Shown here piece by piece: positions 17,960 to 27,029 of a stretch of DNA of 64,000 nt. The notes beneath the pieces are model-generated. The model saw only the letters and a list, made by a program, of their open reading frames with translations, was not told the DNA's origin and searched no databases. How positions within the stretch are numbered: the first letter of the stretch is position 1; every line of letters begins with the position of its first letter. The position numbers were made by a program, and so were the translations under genes. This stretch comes from Flavobacteriales bacterium (GTDB lineage Bacteria > Bacteroidota > Bacteroidia > Flavobacteriales_D > Parvicellaceae): assembly GCA_025210295.1 (NCBI GenBank), contig JAOASC010000028.1, positions 186,001 through 250,000 of the forward strand, written 5' to 3'.

Positions 17960-18487
17960 TTAAGAATATTGTTGAGCATTTTTAGACGTAATAGGGTGAT
18001 TGAGTTTGTAGAGTAAGAGCGCAATGTGTTCTGGAGTTTCTTGACAATTATTTTGTACCCAATTTTTAATAATAGCCATAGTTCCACTCTCTTTGTATAG
18101 GTATTGAGGAGTTTGATTTATAGCTCTATAATAAAAAACATTTCTTGCTGTTTGTAATAGCTTATTGATTGTTTGATTTTGATGTTCTTGAGAAAATGCA
18201 AGCTTAAAAAATCGGAAGTGTATTTGAATTGTTTTACAAACTTCATATAATCGCTCTTTTCTAGTATAAGGCTTTTTTAAGGTAGAATGAATTTCCTTAA
18301 TTAATTGTTCTTCGATTTCTTTATATAAATCCACGATAGCGTCATAATGGCTGTAAAATGTATTTCGATTAACGCTAGCTTTTTTACAAAGTTCAGTAAT
18401 AGAAATAAAAGTTAATTGCTTTTCTTCCATTAGTGAGAGCAATGCATTTTTTAACATCAATTTGGTCACCTTTACTCTTTGATCCAT
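17960..18487 (-). CDS. TetR-family regulator
   Basis: About 175 aa starting at MDQRVKVTKLMLKNALLSLM; a longer frame to 18514 would need a TTG and adds nothing family-like. The HTH is FISITELCKKASVNRNTFYSHYDAIVDLYKEI, characteristic of TetR regulators. The C-terminal domain is helical and Tyr/Arg rich with no recognised ligand site. It diverges from the DUF2141 gene, and the 118-base gap contains a perfect 9-base inverted repeat (18508-18533), so it probably controls itself and that gene. Confidence 0.85.
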   Translation of the reverse strand: MDQRVKVTKLMLKNALLSLMEEKQLTFISITELCKKASVNRNTFYSHYDAIVDLYKEIEEQLIKEIHSTLKKPYTRKERLYEVCKTIQIHFRFFKLAFSQEHQNQTINKLLQTARNVFYYRAINQTPQYLYKESGTMAIIKNWVQNNCQETPEHIALLLYKLNHPITSKNAQQYS

Positions 18488-18507
18488 TTTATCATTTTTT
18501 ATGTAAA

Positions 18508-18533
18508 CGAACAATTAGCTAAAGAATTGTTCG
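18508..18533. promoter_or_regulatory. Probable operator of the divergent TetR regulator
   Basis: Perfect inverted repeat with arms CGAACAATT (18508-18516) and AATTGTTCG (18525-18533) and an 8-base spacer, 26 bases in all, directly upstream of the tetR start at 18487 and in the divergent gap before the DUF2141 gene. Size and position suit a TetR dimer site. No T-run flanks it, so it is not a terminator. Confidence 0.65.
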
Positions 18534-18605
18534 ATAAAATTCAAATGCTGCTATAAATGTATTTTTTTTCATCAAATAGAACTGTTGCTTTGAATCAAAA
18601 AAAAT

Positions 18606-19043
18606 ATGAAAAAGTTTATTATTGGATTGTTGTTGTTGGTTTTGTTAATCGTTATCTCTTCATTCTCTATGACAAGAGAAAAGCAAAAAGTTTCTATTAC
18701 TGTTAGCAATATAAAAAAGCAAAACGGAACCATATATGTTAGTGTTTTTCAAGAGCAAAATTTTTTGGATAAAGGAAAAGAAGTCGTTAAAAAAGGCTTC
18801 AAAGTGAATACAGAAAAAGCAAAAAAGCTAACGTTATATTTGGATCCTGGAACCTATGCTATTGCCATTTATTATGATGCAAATAATAATAATAAATGTG
18901 ATTTGAATTTTTTGGGAATCCCTACTGAACAATACGCTTTCAGTAATAATTTTCAACCTTTTATGAGTAGTCCAAATTTCAATGATTGTGCATTTACTGT
19001 CGGTGAAAAAGAGGAAACGTTAGGGATAAGACTGTTAAATTAA
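18606..19043 (+). CDS. DUF2141 domain protein
   Basis: 145 aa. An N-terminal hydrophobic segment (FIIGLLLLVLLIVISSFS) acts as signal peptide or anchor. The rest is a DUF2141 beta-sandwich: SITVSNIKKQNGTIYVSVFQ, the LYLDPGTYAIAIYYDANNNNKCDLNFLGIPTE-type core (shown in part) with the conserved D-x-N-x-N-x-x-D loop, and YAFSNNF. DUF2141 proteins are exported and of unknown function; the Asp/Asn loop suggests metal binding. It is divergent from a TetR gene and likely under its control. Confidence 0.88.
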   Translation: MKKFIIGLLLLVLLIVISSFSMTREKQKVSITVSNIKKQNGTIYVSVFQEQNFLDKGKEVVKKGFKVNTEKAKKLTLYLDPGTYAIAIYYDANNNNKCDLNFLGIPTEQYAFSNNFQPFMSSPNFNDCAFTVGEKEETLGIRLLN

Positions 19044-19161
19044 TTAGTTATGAACGTTTTTTTTAGATGATTTAACTTCCCTATTTTAAGCACTTTAACA
19101 TTTATTAAGAAACTTTGGAAACAAAAATCACAAAAAACGTTTCCGAAATAGTAATTGTTTC

Positions 19162-19198
19162 TATCTTTGCATTCGATAACTGAAAATTCATTAGTTAT
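19162..19198 (+). promoter_or_regulatory. Promoter box and inverted repeat before the efflux tetR gene
   Basis: TATCTTTG at 19162-19169 matches the Bacteroidota -7 consensus TAnnTTTG. Just downstream an inverted repeat ATAACT (19176-19181) / AGTTAT (19193-19198) spans the presumed transcription start and runs into the ATG at 19197, a sensible place for TetR self-repression. The -33 side is poor. Both elements are short, so chance cannot be excluded. Confidence 0.45.
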
Positions 19199-19802
19199 GA
19201 AAAGTGAAAAAGAAGCAGAAATATTAGAGAGTGCAGGTGAGTTATTTAAACGATATGGAATTAAAAGTTTAACAATGAGCGATATTGCTCGCGAGTTAAA
19301 AATATCCAAAAAGACCTTGTATAAGTTTGTTACCGATAAAAATGACTTGGTTGTTAAATCCATGTCAATCGTTTTAGATAAGCAAGAGTGTGAGTTTGAA
19401 GAAATCAGTGCACAAGTGGAAGATCCAATAGAGGAGTTAATTCAAATTTCTCAATTAGCAGAAAAGCATTTAAAATCAATACATCCTTCTGTAATTTTTG
19501 ATATTCAAAAGTTTCATCCTCAAGCGTGGGAGCAGTTTGAATGTCATAAAGACAATCACATCTATCTATCTGTTATGGATAATCTTGAGCGAGGGAAGAA
19601 AAAGAAAGTTTACAGAGAAGAATTAAATTCAGCCATCATAGCTAAATTGTTTATTTCTCGTTTTGACATTTTATTTGATCCAGATATTTTCCCACATACT
19701 GATTTTGATTTGGCAGCAGTCAATAAAGAGATGATGAGTTATCATTTACATGCGATTTTAAGTGAAAAGGGTAAAAAGCAATTAAAAGAATACAATTTTT
19801 AA
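19197..19802 (+). CDS. TetR-family regulator of the RND efflux operon
   Basis: About 201 aa from MKSEKEAEILESAGELF; the longer frame upstream needs a TTG at 19155 and lies over the promoter box. The HTH is AGELFKRYGIKSLTMSDIARELKISKKTLYKFVTDKNDLV, a clear TetR domain (residues 8-50). The helical C-terminal part carries an IHPSVIFDIQKFHPQAW segment typical of Bacteroidota TetR genes heading RND operons. It is first of four rightward genes with gaps of 26, 26 and 58 bases. Confidence 0.9.
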   Translation: MKSEKEAEILESAGELFKRYGIKSLTMSDIARELKISKKTLYKFVTDKNDLVVKSMSIVLDKQECEFEEISAQVEDPIEELIQISQLAEKHLKSIHPSVIFDIQKFHPQAWEQFECHKDNHIYLSVMDNLERGKKKKVYREELNSAIIAKLFISRFDILFDPDIFPHTDFDLAAVNKEMMSYHLHAILSEKGKKQLKEYNF

Positions 19803-19828
19803 ACACACAATAATAAACACAAAAACAC

Positions 19829-21163
19829 ATGAAAAACAATTTTTATGCCATCCTGTTTTTACTCTTGGTAAAGTCCTCGTTTAGTCAACAGAGCTTTACT
19901 TTAAAACAGGCTCAAGATTATGCGCTAGAGCATAATCAAGAAGTGCTTAATGCAGATTTAGATTTGCAAATAGCCGAGAAAAAGGTTTGGGAAACCACAG
20001 CATCAGGGTTACCCCAAATATCAGCAAAAGGAGAGTTACAAAATTTCATCGACATTCCAACAACAGTTTTACCAGCAAATGCTTTTAATCCTATGGCTCC
20101 TGCAGATGAGTTAGTTGGGGTAAAGTTTGGTACTGATTACAATGTAACTGGTACACTTCAGGTAAGTCAATTGTTATTTAGTGGAAACTATTTAGTGGGA
20201 TTGCAGGCAGCAAAAACATACACTAGCCTGAGTAAGCAGATGAAAGATAAGTCTGAGCAAGAGGTGAAAAGTAGTGTAGCCAATGCTTATTACACTGTAC
20301 TTGTTTTACAAGAAAATGTGGTGACGTTAGATTCTACATTGTTAAAAATGAAAGAATTGTTGAAAACAACACAAATTTTGGTAGATAACAAGGTAATGGA
20401 GTCTACCAATGCCTCTCAGCTAAGATTATCAGTGCTTCAAGTTGAAAATGGAATTACAAAAGTGAAATCTCAACTGGAGGTGTCATATTCTTTATTAAAA
20501 ATGGAAATGGGAATGGATTTAACCACTGCAATCACATTAGCTGACACTTATGCTGATATCACCAATAGTGCAGCAAATTATGCTGATGAGAAGTTTGCTA
20601 GTGCTAATAATATTGATTATCAATTGTTGGAAACGCAGTTAAAGCTTAATGAGCTAAGTTTAAAAAATACAAAGGCCAATTACTTACCGTCTTTAGCCGC
20701 TTTTCTGTCGCACCAACAAGTTGCAATGAGAAATGATTTCGACTTTTTTGATGGAGATAAAGATTGGTTTCCTACTACTGTTTGGGGATTAACATTAAAC
20801 ATTCCAATTTTTAGTAGTGGTCAACGAGCTTCTCAGGTGAGTCAAGCTAAATTAGAAGTTCAAAAGACAGAAAATACCATGGCACAACTGGATAAAGGGC
20901 TACAATTGCAATACATTCAATTTTCAAGTCAATACAACAGTGCTAAAGATGCTTTTGAAACACAACAACAAGCTGTAGCCGTAGCTAAAGAAATTTTAAA
21001 CAGTACAGAGATTAAATACAAAGAAGGTGTTGTCTCAAGTATGGAGCTAACGCAGGCACAGAACCAGTTATTACAAGCTCAAACAGATTTAACAAATGCT
21101 GGCTTTGAATTGATTAAAGCAAAATTAGATTTAGATAAATTATTCAACAAATTCAATCAATAA
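19829..21163 (+). CDS. TolC-family outer-membrane efflux channel
   Basis: 444 aa. Signal peptide MKNNFYAILFLLLVKSSFSQ. Two OEP repeats: the first opens with SFTLKQAQDYALEHNQEVLNA, the second near residue 250 with NNIDYQLLETQLKLNELSLK; each has long helices with heptads, ending in SMELTQAQNQLLQAQTDLTNA. Forms the outer duct of a tripartite pump with the adaptor and RND protein that follow. Substrate unknown. Confidence 0.95.
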   Translation: MKNNFYAILFLLLVKSSFSQQSFTLKQAQDYALEHNQEVLNADLDLQIAEKKVWETTASGLPQISAKGELQNFIDIPTTVLPANAFNPMAPADELVGVKFGTDYNVTGTLQVSQLLFSGNYLVGLQAAKTYTSLSKQMKDKSEQEVKSSVANAYYTVLVLQENVVTLDSTLLKMKELLKTTQILVDNKVMESTNASQLRLSVLQVENGITKVKSQLEVSYSLLKMEMGMDLTTAITLADTYADITNSAANYADEKFASANNIDYQLLETQLKLNELSLKNTKANYLPSLAAFLSHQQVAMRNDFDFFDGDKDWFPTTVWGLTLNIPIFSSGQRASQVSQAKLEVQKTENTMAQLDKGLQLQYIQFSSQYNSAKDAFETQQQAVAVAKEILNSTEIKYKEGVVSSMELTQAQNQLLQAQTDLTNAGFELIKAKLDLDKLFNKFNQ

Positions 21164-21189
21164 GATTAAAACATAAAAACACTAAAAAA

Positions 21190-22332
21190 ATGAATACAAA
21201 TTATAAAATAGCATTGATTCCTATAGCTTTTGCATTGTGGATGACAAGTTGTGGAGAACCATCTTCTCTTGATCAATTAATTGCTAAACAAACAAAACTA
21301 GAAGGAGAAATTAAGGCTAAGCAAGGAGAGCTTAAAGAGGTTGAGGGACAAATAAAAGAAATGGATACAACTCAATCAAACGATGTTGTTTATCCAAGAG
21401 TTTCTATTGTGAATTTAAAGACAAGAACTTTTAACCACTTTTTTGAAATCCAAGGATCTTTAGAAGCTGAAAAAAATGTAATGGTAGTGCCTGAAACAGG
21501 TGGTTTAATTAAATCATTACCAGTAAAAGAGGGACAGTATATTTCTAAAGGGCAGACGATAGCAACTTTTGATTCTGATGTAATCGCTTCAAATATAAAA
21601 GAATTAGAAGAGCAATTAGAATTGGCGAAATACATGTACGAAAAACAAAAGTCTTTGATGGATCAAGGTGTAGGAACTGAGATTAACTTTAAACAAGCTG
21701 AGGGACAATACCAATCTTTGCAAAAAACGTTGAATACATTAAAAACTCAAAAAGGAAAATTCGTTTTAAAAGCTCCTTTTTCTGGGTATGTTGAACAAGT
21801 GTTTCCTGTTGTAGGAGAAATGGCTGGGCCAGCTAGTCCGATTATTCAATTAATAGACTTGTCTAATATGAAAGCTACAGCAGCAATTTCTGAGGCCTAT
21901 TTAAAGAATTTAAATGGTAATAACTTAGTTAATGTTTATTTCCCAGCATTAGATAAAGAGCTAAAAGATTTAGAGGTAAAGAGAATAGGGAAGTTTGTTA
22001 ATCCAGTAAATAGAACCGTGACTCTAGAAGTCAATATTCCTAAAACAGAAGGAAATATGGTGCCTAATTTAATGACAGTCATGAATGTAAGAGATTACAA
22101 AAAAGATTCAGCAATTGTAGTCCCTTCTAGTGTAATCCTTAAAGATGCCAACCAAGAATCTTATGTTTATGTGCTAGAGAATGGTAAAAAAGCAGTTCAA
22201 ACAAAAATAACTACAGGACAATCATATAAAGGAGAAACAGAAGTGTTAGCTGGATTGTCTAATGGAGATGTGGTGATTGATAAAGGTGCTAGAAAATTAG
22301 TTGACGGTGATATAGTTACTGTTGTAGAATAA
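21190..22332 (+). CDS. RND efflux periplasmic adaptor lipoprotein
   Basis: 380 aa. Lipobox at WMTSCG (residue about 21) anchors it in the membrane. A short coiled coil (KLEGEIKAKQGELKEVEGQI) precedes the usual order: lipoyl half (ETGGLIKSLPVKEGQYISKGQTIA), alpha hairpin (QLELAKYMYEKQKSLMDQG), lipoyl half (FVLKAPFSGYVEQVFPVVGE), beta-barrel and membrane-proximal domain (VVPSSVILKDANQESYVYVL). Links the RND pump to the TolC channel. Confidence 0.95.
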   Translation: MNTNYKIALIPIAFALWMTSCGEPSSLDQLIAKQTKLEGEIKAKQGELKEVEGQIKEMDTTQSNDVVYPRVSIVNLKTRTFNHFFEIQGSLEAEKNVMVVPETGGLIKSLPVKEGQYISKGQTIATFDSDVIASNIKELEEQLELAKYMYEKQKSLMDQGVGTEINFKQAEGQYQSLQKTLNTLKTQKGKFVLKAPFSGYVEQVFPVVGEMAGPASPIIQLIDLSNMKATAAISEAYLKNLNGNNLVNVYFPALDKELKDLEVKRIGKFVNPVNRTVTLEVNIPKTEGNMVPNLMTVMNVRDYKKDSAIVVPSSVILKDANQESYVYVLENGKKAVQTKITTGQSYKGETEVLAGLSNGDVVIDKGARKLVDGDIVTVVE

Positions 22333-22390
22333 TTTAAAAGTATAAACTATAAACAATGGGAGTTCTCATTGTGTAAATACATGTAAAAAA

Positions 22391-25300
22391 ATGGACAAAA
22401 AGTCTTCAAATAATATGTTAGATAACATAAAGGAGTTTGCCTTGTCGACCCTTTCTGTTAATAATAGAAAAACTGTTTATCTTATATTGGCTATAATTCT
22501 TATTGGAGGTATTTCTTCGTATATGAATATGGCAAGAGAGAGTTTTCCTGAGGTACAAATCCCCGAGATTTATGTAAATGTACCTTATCCTGGAAATTCC
22601 CCTGATATTATTCAAGATAAAATAATAAAACCTCTGGAAAAGGAGCTCAATACAATAAAAGGAGTAGAAAAAATTGAAGCTACTGCAATTCAAGATTTTG
22701 GAATAGTAAAAGTTGAATTCGATTTTTCAATTAAACCTGATGATGCAAAAAGGTTAGTAGAAGATGCACTTACAGATGCTAGAGGTGATAAAGATTTTGC
22801 TCAGGACTTACCCGTAAATCCAACTATTGCTAAAATGGATTTGAGTGATATGCCAATCTTAAATATTAATATATCAGGGAATTATCCTGTTCAATTTTTA
22901 AAAGAGAAGGCAGAATACCTTAAAGATAAAATTGAGGGGCTTCCTGAAGTTAATGCTGCTGATATTAGAGGTGTTCAAGAACAAAAATTAAAAGTTGAAA
23001 TTCGTAAATACGATGCAGAAGCAAAACAAGTAAGCTTTAGAGATATTGAAACCGCTATTCAAAATGATCATTTAGCTGTAGGTGCTGGAAATTTAAAAGT
23101 CGATGGAATAGATCACTTTGTTATTATAGACGGCAAGTTTAAGAGCGAAGAAGCGCTTAGAAATTTGGTGGTTAAACACGAAGGAGCTGACGATGTTAGG
23201 CTATTTGAGGTTGCAGATGTTTCTTTTGGAGATACGGATACCGTAAGTTATGCACGTCAGAAAGGAAATCCAGTGGTAATGATAGATGTAAAGAAAAGAG
23301 CTGGAGCAAATATCATTGATGCTATTGATGGAGTTAAAGCTGTTGTGGGAGAAGCATGGGGAACAGAAATTCCTAAAAAATCTATTGATATCACTTTAAC
23401 TAACGATCAATCTAACCAGATTCGTTCTCAAGTAAGTAACCTAGAAAACTCAATTATTTTTGGAGTTTTACTAGTGGTAGGAGTTTTATTATTCTTTTTA
23501 GGATTAAGAAACTCATTGTTTGTTGGTGTAGCCATACCTTTATCGATGTTTATGTCTTTTGCTTTCTTACATGCAGCAGGTGTAACGTTAAATGTTATGG
23601 TACTCTTCTCGTTAGTATTGGCATTGGGAATGTTGGTGGATAACGGAATTGTTGTTGTTGAAAATGTTTACCGTTTAATGGAGGAAGAGGGTATGAATAG
23701 CTTCCAGGCAGCAAAGAAAGGAGTAGGTGAGGTCGCTTGGCCGATTATTGCTTCTACAGCTACCACATTGGCTGCGTTTGTGCCATTGGCATTATGGCCA
23801 GGTATCATGGGTGAATTTATGAAGTTTTTACCGATTACTTTAATGATTGTATTGGGGTCTTCTTTATTTGTAGCATTGGTTATTAATCCAGTTCTAACAG
23901 CAGTTTTAATGAAAGTAGAGCAAGCCATGCCTAACAAAAAACGTTCTTTAATTGTTGGTATTTCTACTTTAATTTTGGCAATAATGTTTTATGTATTGTC
24001 AGATCTTCTAATGGGAAATATTTTTATGACAATCGCCGTTTTTGTTTTATTAAATACATTTGTCCTTATTCCACTTTCAGTAAAATTTCAAGAAGCTTTC
24101 TTACCTTATTTAGAAGCAAAATACAGAAATACGTTGAGGTGGGTGATGAAAGGGAAACGTCCTATTTGGATTTTCTTTGGAACATTCGGAATGTTGTTTT
24201 TCTCTTTCTTTTTAGTTGGAGCGTTTCCTCCAAAAGTATTGTTCTTTCCAGATAATCAACCCAATTATTTGAATATTTTTATCGAACATCCAGCAGGAAC
24301 CGAAATTAATGTGACGAATGAAACAACAAAAGAAGTAACAGCAATAATAGAAAATGTTTTAGCTGAAAATACAGTTGAATATCGAGGAGATGAAATTGCT
24401 TACATCGATTTGGTAGATGTTGTGAAAGTAAAAGAGAATGGAAAGGTTGTTGGTTCTGATACAATTCATTTTGTAGAATCTATTATTGAACAAGTAGGTA
24501 AAGGGACATCTGATCCAATGGAAGGGCCATCGTTTGGAGAAACACCACATAAAGCAAGAATTACAGTGTCATTTTGTGAATTTTCACATCGTAAGGGAGC
24601 GAATACTTCTACAGTGATGGAAAAAATACAAGCAGCTTTGAAAAACTGGTCGTATGCTGATGTTAAAATTGTTGTAGGTAAAGAAGCGAATGGACCACCA
24701 CAAGAACCACCAGTTAATATTGAAGTTTCTGGTTCTGAAAATTATAAAGACTTAGTGTTGGCAGCAGAACAAATACGTGTATTCTTGGACAAAAAACATA
24801 CTAAAGGTGTACAGAAGTTAACAACTGATGTTGAGCTAAATAAAGCAGAAATAAGAATTGATTTAGATCGAGAGTATTTAAGAAGAAATGGGATGTCAAC
24901 CGGACAGATAGCTTCAACAATACGTACAGCTCTTTTTGGTAGTGATATTGCAACTTACCAAAAACCTAACGACGATGAATCTTATGATTTGAATTTAAGA
25001 TTAGGTTCAAAGTTTAGAGGAGATATTGATGCACTATTAGATCAGAAAATCATGTTCATGAACAATAGAGGTCAAAAGTTAAATATCCCTATTCGTTCTG
25101 TTGTTAAGGATGTAAGAGTAGAGTATAATAATAGTTCTATAGAAAGAATTGATTTGGAAAATATTGTAACGGTTTTCTCCAATGTAGACCAAGGAGCTAA
25201 TCCAAATGAAGTTGTAGATCAATTAAAAGCAGAAATGGAAGAGTTTGATTTGTCTGAAGCTGGAAAGCAGTTTAAAGAAGCAGGATTCGAATATGAGTTT

Positions 25301-25966
25301 ACTGGTCAGCTCGTTGATCAAGAAAAAGAAATGAGCTTTTTGAGTTCGGCTTTGTTAATTGCTGTATTCTTGATTCTTTTAATCATTGTTATGCAGTTTA
25401 ACTCATTCTCAACACCATTAATTATTTTATTCTCAGTAATCCTAAGTTTAGTAGGAGTATTTATGGGAATTGTAATTACTAGGGATGATTTTGTAATCAT
25501 GATGACAATGATTGGTATCATATCATTAGCAGGAATTGTTGTAAATAATGCTATTGTATTAGTAGATTATACCAACCTATTGAGAATGCGTAAAAGAGAA
25601 GAGTTAGGAATGAAAGAAACAGACCTACTTTCTAATGCTGAAATTGTAGATGCAATTATTCAAGGTGGGAAAACTCGATTGAGACCTGTATTGTTAACAG
25701 CAATTACTACAATATTAGGATTGATTCCATTAGCAACAGGAATGAATATTAACTTCTTTACACTATATACAGATTTGGATCCACAAATATTCTTCGGAGG
25801 TGATAATGCGATATTCTTTGGACCTATGAGTTGGACAGTTATCTATGGATTAACGTTCGCAACGTTCTTAACTTTAATCGTTGTTCCGATTATGTATTAT
25901 TTATTATACCGTTTTAAACTTTGGATTTATAAAGTGTTTAAGTGGAAAATGAAGATTAATTTATAA
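22391..25966 (+). CDS. RND-family efflux permease (HAE/AcrB type)
   Basis: 1191 aa proton-driven transporter with 12 predicted helices and two large periplasmic loops. TM1 is near residue 28-46 followed by the porter start PEVQIPEIYVNVPYPGNSP. TM4 has ALGMLVDNGIVVVENVYR (Asp-Asn in place of the AcrB Asp-Asp pair, common outside AcrB itself), and TM10 has GIVVNNAIVLVDYTNLLR. It is longer than AcrB (1049 aa); additional length appears in a hydrophobic stretch around 515-560 and near the C-terminus (MNINFFTLYTDLDPQIFFGG). Last gene of the operon, ended by a strong terminator. Confidence 0.95.
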   Translation: MDKKSSNNMLDNIKEFALSTLSVNNRKTVYLILAIILIGGISSYMNMARESFPEVQIPEIYVNVPYPGNSPDIIQDKIIKPLEKELNTIKGVEKIEATAIQDFGIVKVEFDFSIKPDDAKRLVEDALTDARGDKDFAQDLPVNPTIAKMDLSDMPILNINISGNYPVQFLKEKAEYLKDKIEGLPEVNAADIRGVQEQKLKVEIRKYDAEAKQVSFRDIETAIQNDHLAVGAGNLKVDGIDHFVIIDGKFKSEEALRNLVVKHEGADDVRLFEVADVSFGDTDTVSYARQKGNPVVMIDVKKRAGANIIDAIDGVKAVVGEAWGTEIPKKSIDITLTNDQSNQIRSQVSNLENSIIFGVLLVVGVLLFFLGLRNSLFVGVAIPLSMFMSFAFLHAAGVTLNVMVLFSLVLALGMLVDNGIVVVENVYRLMEEEGMNSFQAAKKGVGEVAWPIIASTATTLAAFVPLALWPGIMGEFMKFLPITLMIVLGSSLFVALVINPVLTAVLMKVEQAMPNKKRSLIVGISTLILAIMFYVLSDLLMGNIFMTIAVFVLLNTFVLIPLSVKFQEAFLPYLEAKYRNTLRWVMKGKRPIWIFFGTFGMLFFSFFLVGAFPPKVLFFPDNQPNYLNIFIEHPAGTEINVTNETTKEVTAIIENVLAENTVEYRGDEIAYIDLVDVVKVKENGKVVGSDTIHFVESIIEQVGKGTSDPMEGPSFGETPHKARITVSFCEFSHRKGANTSTVMEKIQAALKNWSYADVKIVVGKEANGPPQEPPVNIEVSGSENYKDLVLAAEQIRVFLDKKHTKGVQKLTTDVELNKAEIRIDLDREYLRRNGMSTGQIASTIRTALFGSDIATYQKPNDDESYDLNLRLGSKFRGDIDALLDQKIMFMNNRGQKLNIPIRSVVKDVRVEYNNSSIERIDLENIVTVFSNVDQGANPNEVVDQLKAEMEEFDLSEAGKQFKEAGFEYEFTGQLVDQEKEMSFLSSALLIAVFLILLIIVMQFNSFSTPLIILFSVILSLVGVFMGIVITRDDFVIMMTMIGIISLAGIVVNNAIVLVDYTNLLRMRKREELGMKETDLLSNAEIVDAIIQGGKTRLRPVLLTAITTILGLIPLATGMNINFFTLYTDLDPQIFFGGDNAIFFGPMSWTVIYGLTFATFLTLIVVPIMYYLLYRFKLWIYKVFKWKMKINL

Positions 25967-25992
25967 ACTAAACAAGGAATATAAATTAATAG

Positions 25993-26025
25993 AAAAGCCA
26001 TTAAGATCAGTTCTTAATGGCTTTT
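25993..26025. terminator. Two-way terminator after the efflux operon
   Basis: Perfect 14-base arms AAAAGCCATTAAGA (25993-26006) and TCTTAATGGCTTTT (26012-26025) with a 5-base loop, followed by a T-rich run on the plus strand and preceded by A on the other. It lies between the convergent RND and EF-hand genes. Confidence 0.9.
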
Positions 26026-26031
26026 TGTTTT

Positions 26032-26355
26032 TTAACGTTGTGGAGGTCGACCACCACCAGGTCCACCATTTCTATCAGGTTTTGGAGCTTTTTCAAATTC
26101 TTCTTTACTAATGTATCCATCCCCATTAGCATCAATTTGATCAAAGTCATTGGCTATAGGTCCTTTTACTTCAGATTTGGATAAAAGGCCGTCGTTATTG
26201 GTGTCCATTTCAAAGATGTTCGGACGTTCTCTCTGCGCTTTGTTTTGAGAGCTTCTAGGGGTGCTTTCATCATAAGTAATTACTTTATCTTGCGTACTAC
26301 ATGATATCGCGAATACGCCAATAAAAAATAAAGGTAAACAAGTTGTTGATTTCAT
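26032..26355 (-). CDS. EF-hand lipoprotein
   Basis: 107 aa. Lipobox FAISC near residue 19. Two EF-hand calcium loops: DTNNDGLLSKSE near 52-63 and DANGDGYISKEEF near 75-87, each with Asp/Asn at positions 1, 3, 5 and Glu at 12. The C-terminal tail is Pro/Gly/Arg rich (PDRNGGPGGGRPPQR). Probably a calcium-binding surface or periplasmic lipoprotein; partner unknown. Confidence 0.88.
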   Translation of the reverse strand: MKSTTCLPLFFIGVFAISCSTQDKVITYDESTPRSSQNKAQRERPNIFEMDTNNDGLLSKSEVKGPIANDFDQIDANGDGYISKEEFEKAPKPDRNGGPGGGRPPQR

Positions 26356-26415
26356 GATTTATATTTTAACATTGTATCTTTATAGACGCTGTTTAAATAT
26401 AAATCCTGCTGTATT

Positions 26416-26940
26416 TTATTGATAAAGTTCTAAAAGCCCCTCAGGAATCTCTAACTGAATGGTTTGGTTAGGTTTATCTACTTTTAAAATGTGGTTGTCA
26501 TTAAAAGGGAGTAATGCTTCTTTGTTGTTAATAGAAACAGAGACTAATCTATTGGCTGAGTTGTCTATTACCTCAATAATTTGACCCACAACTTTATTTT
26601 GTGCATCAGTAATTGTAAAGCCAATAATCTCGTGGTAGTAAAATTGGTCATCATTCAACTGTGGGAGAGAACTTAGCGGTAAGAAAGCTTTTTTATTGGT
26701 AATACTTAAAGCTTCATCTTCTGTGTTTATTCCCTCAAATTTTACACGAAGGCTTTGTGTTTTTTGAACTTTTCTTTTTTCTATAAAAAAAGGAACTAAT
26801 TGTTTATTTATTTCTAGAAAAAGGTGTTCGATATTATAATAGTTCTGAGGTCGATCAGTGTCTAAAAATAAAATGACTTCTCCTTTAAAACTATGTATTT
26901 TAGTGATGATTCCTAATTCAAAACAATCGTCTTTTTTCAT
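26416..26940 (-). CDS. rimM: 16S rRNA processing protein RimM
   Basis: 174 aa ribosome maturation factor that binds S19 and helps assemble the 30S head. The N-terminal beta-barrel shows LGIITKIHSFKGEVILFLDT (residues 8-27), and the PRC-barrel half shows YYHEIIGFTITD near 102, VGQIIEVIDNSANRLVSV and LLPFNDNHILKVD near 147. It follows rpsP as usual, but a strong hairpin lies between the two. No trmD follows here. Confidence 0.96.
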   Translation of the reverse strand: MKKDDCFELGIITKIHSFKGEVILFLDTDRPQNYYNIEHLFLEINKQLVPFFIEKRKVQKTQSLRVKFEGINTEDEALSITNKKAFLPLSSLPQLNDDQFYYHEIIGFTITDAQNKVVGQIIEVIDNSANRLVSVSINNKEALLPFNDNHILKVDKPNQTIQLEIPEGLLELYQ

Positions 26941-26973
26941 TTGTTAAGGTTGAATGTGTATATAATATTCAAT

Positions 26974-27003
26974 AAAAAAGACCGAACATGTTCGGTCTTT
27001 TTT
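26974..27003 (-). terminator. Perfect palindromic terminator between rpsP and rimM
   Basis: A 30-base perfect palindrome at 26974-27003: A-run, GACCGAACATGTTCGGTC, T-run. In RNA it folds to a stem of GACCGAA pairs flanked by an A/U tract on either strand. It lies 27 bases past the rpsP stop and 33 bases before the rimM start, so only read-through or a separate promoter would express rimM. Confidence 0.85.
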
Positions 27004-27029
27004 ATTACAATCTTAAGTATCAAAATTTT

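Noticed and set aside
26984-26993. GAACATGTTC resembling a LexA/SOS box
   Set aside because: The known GAAC-N4-GTTC box needs four spacer bases; here there are two, and the site is the stem of a terminator between rpsP and rimM.
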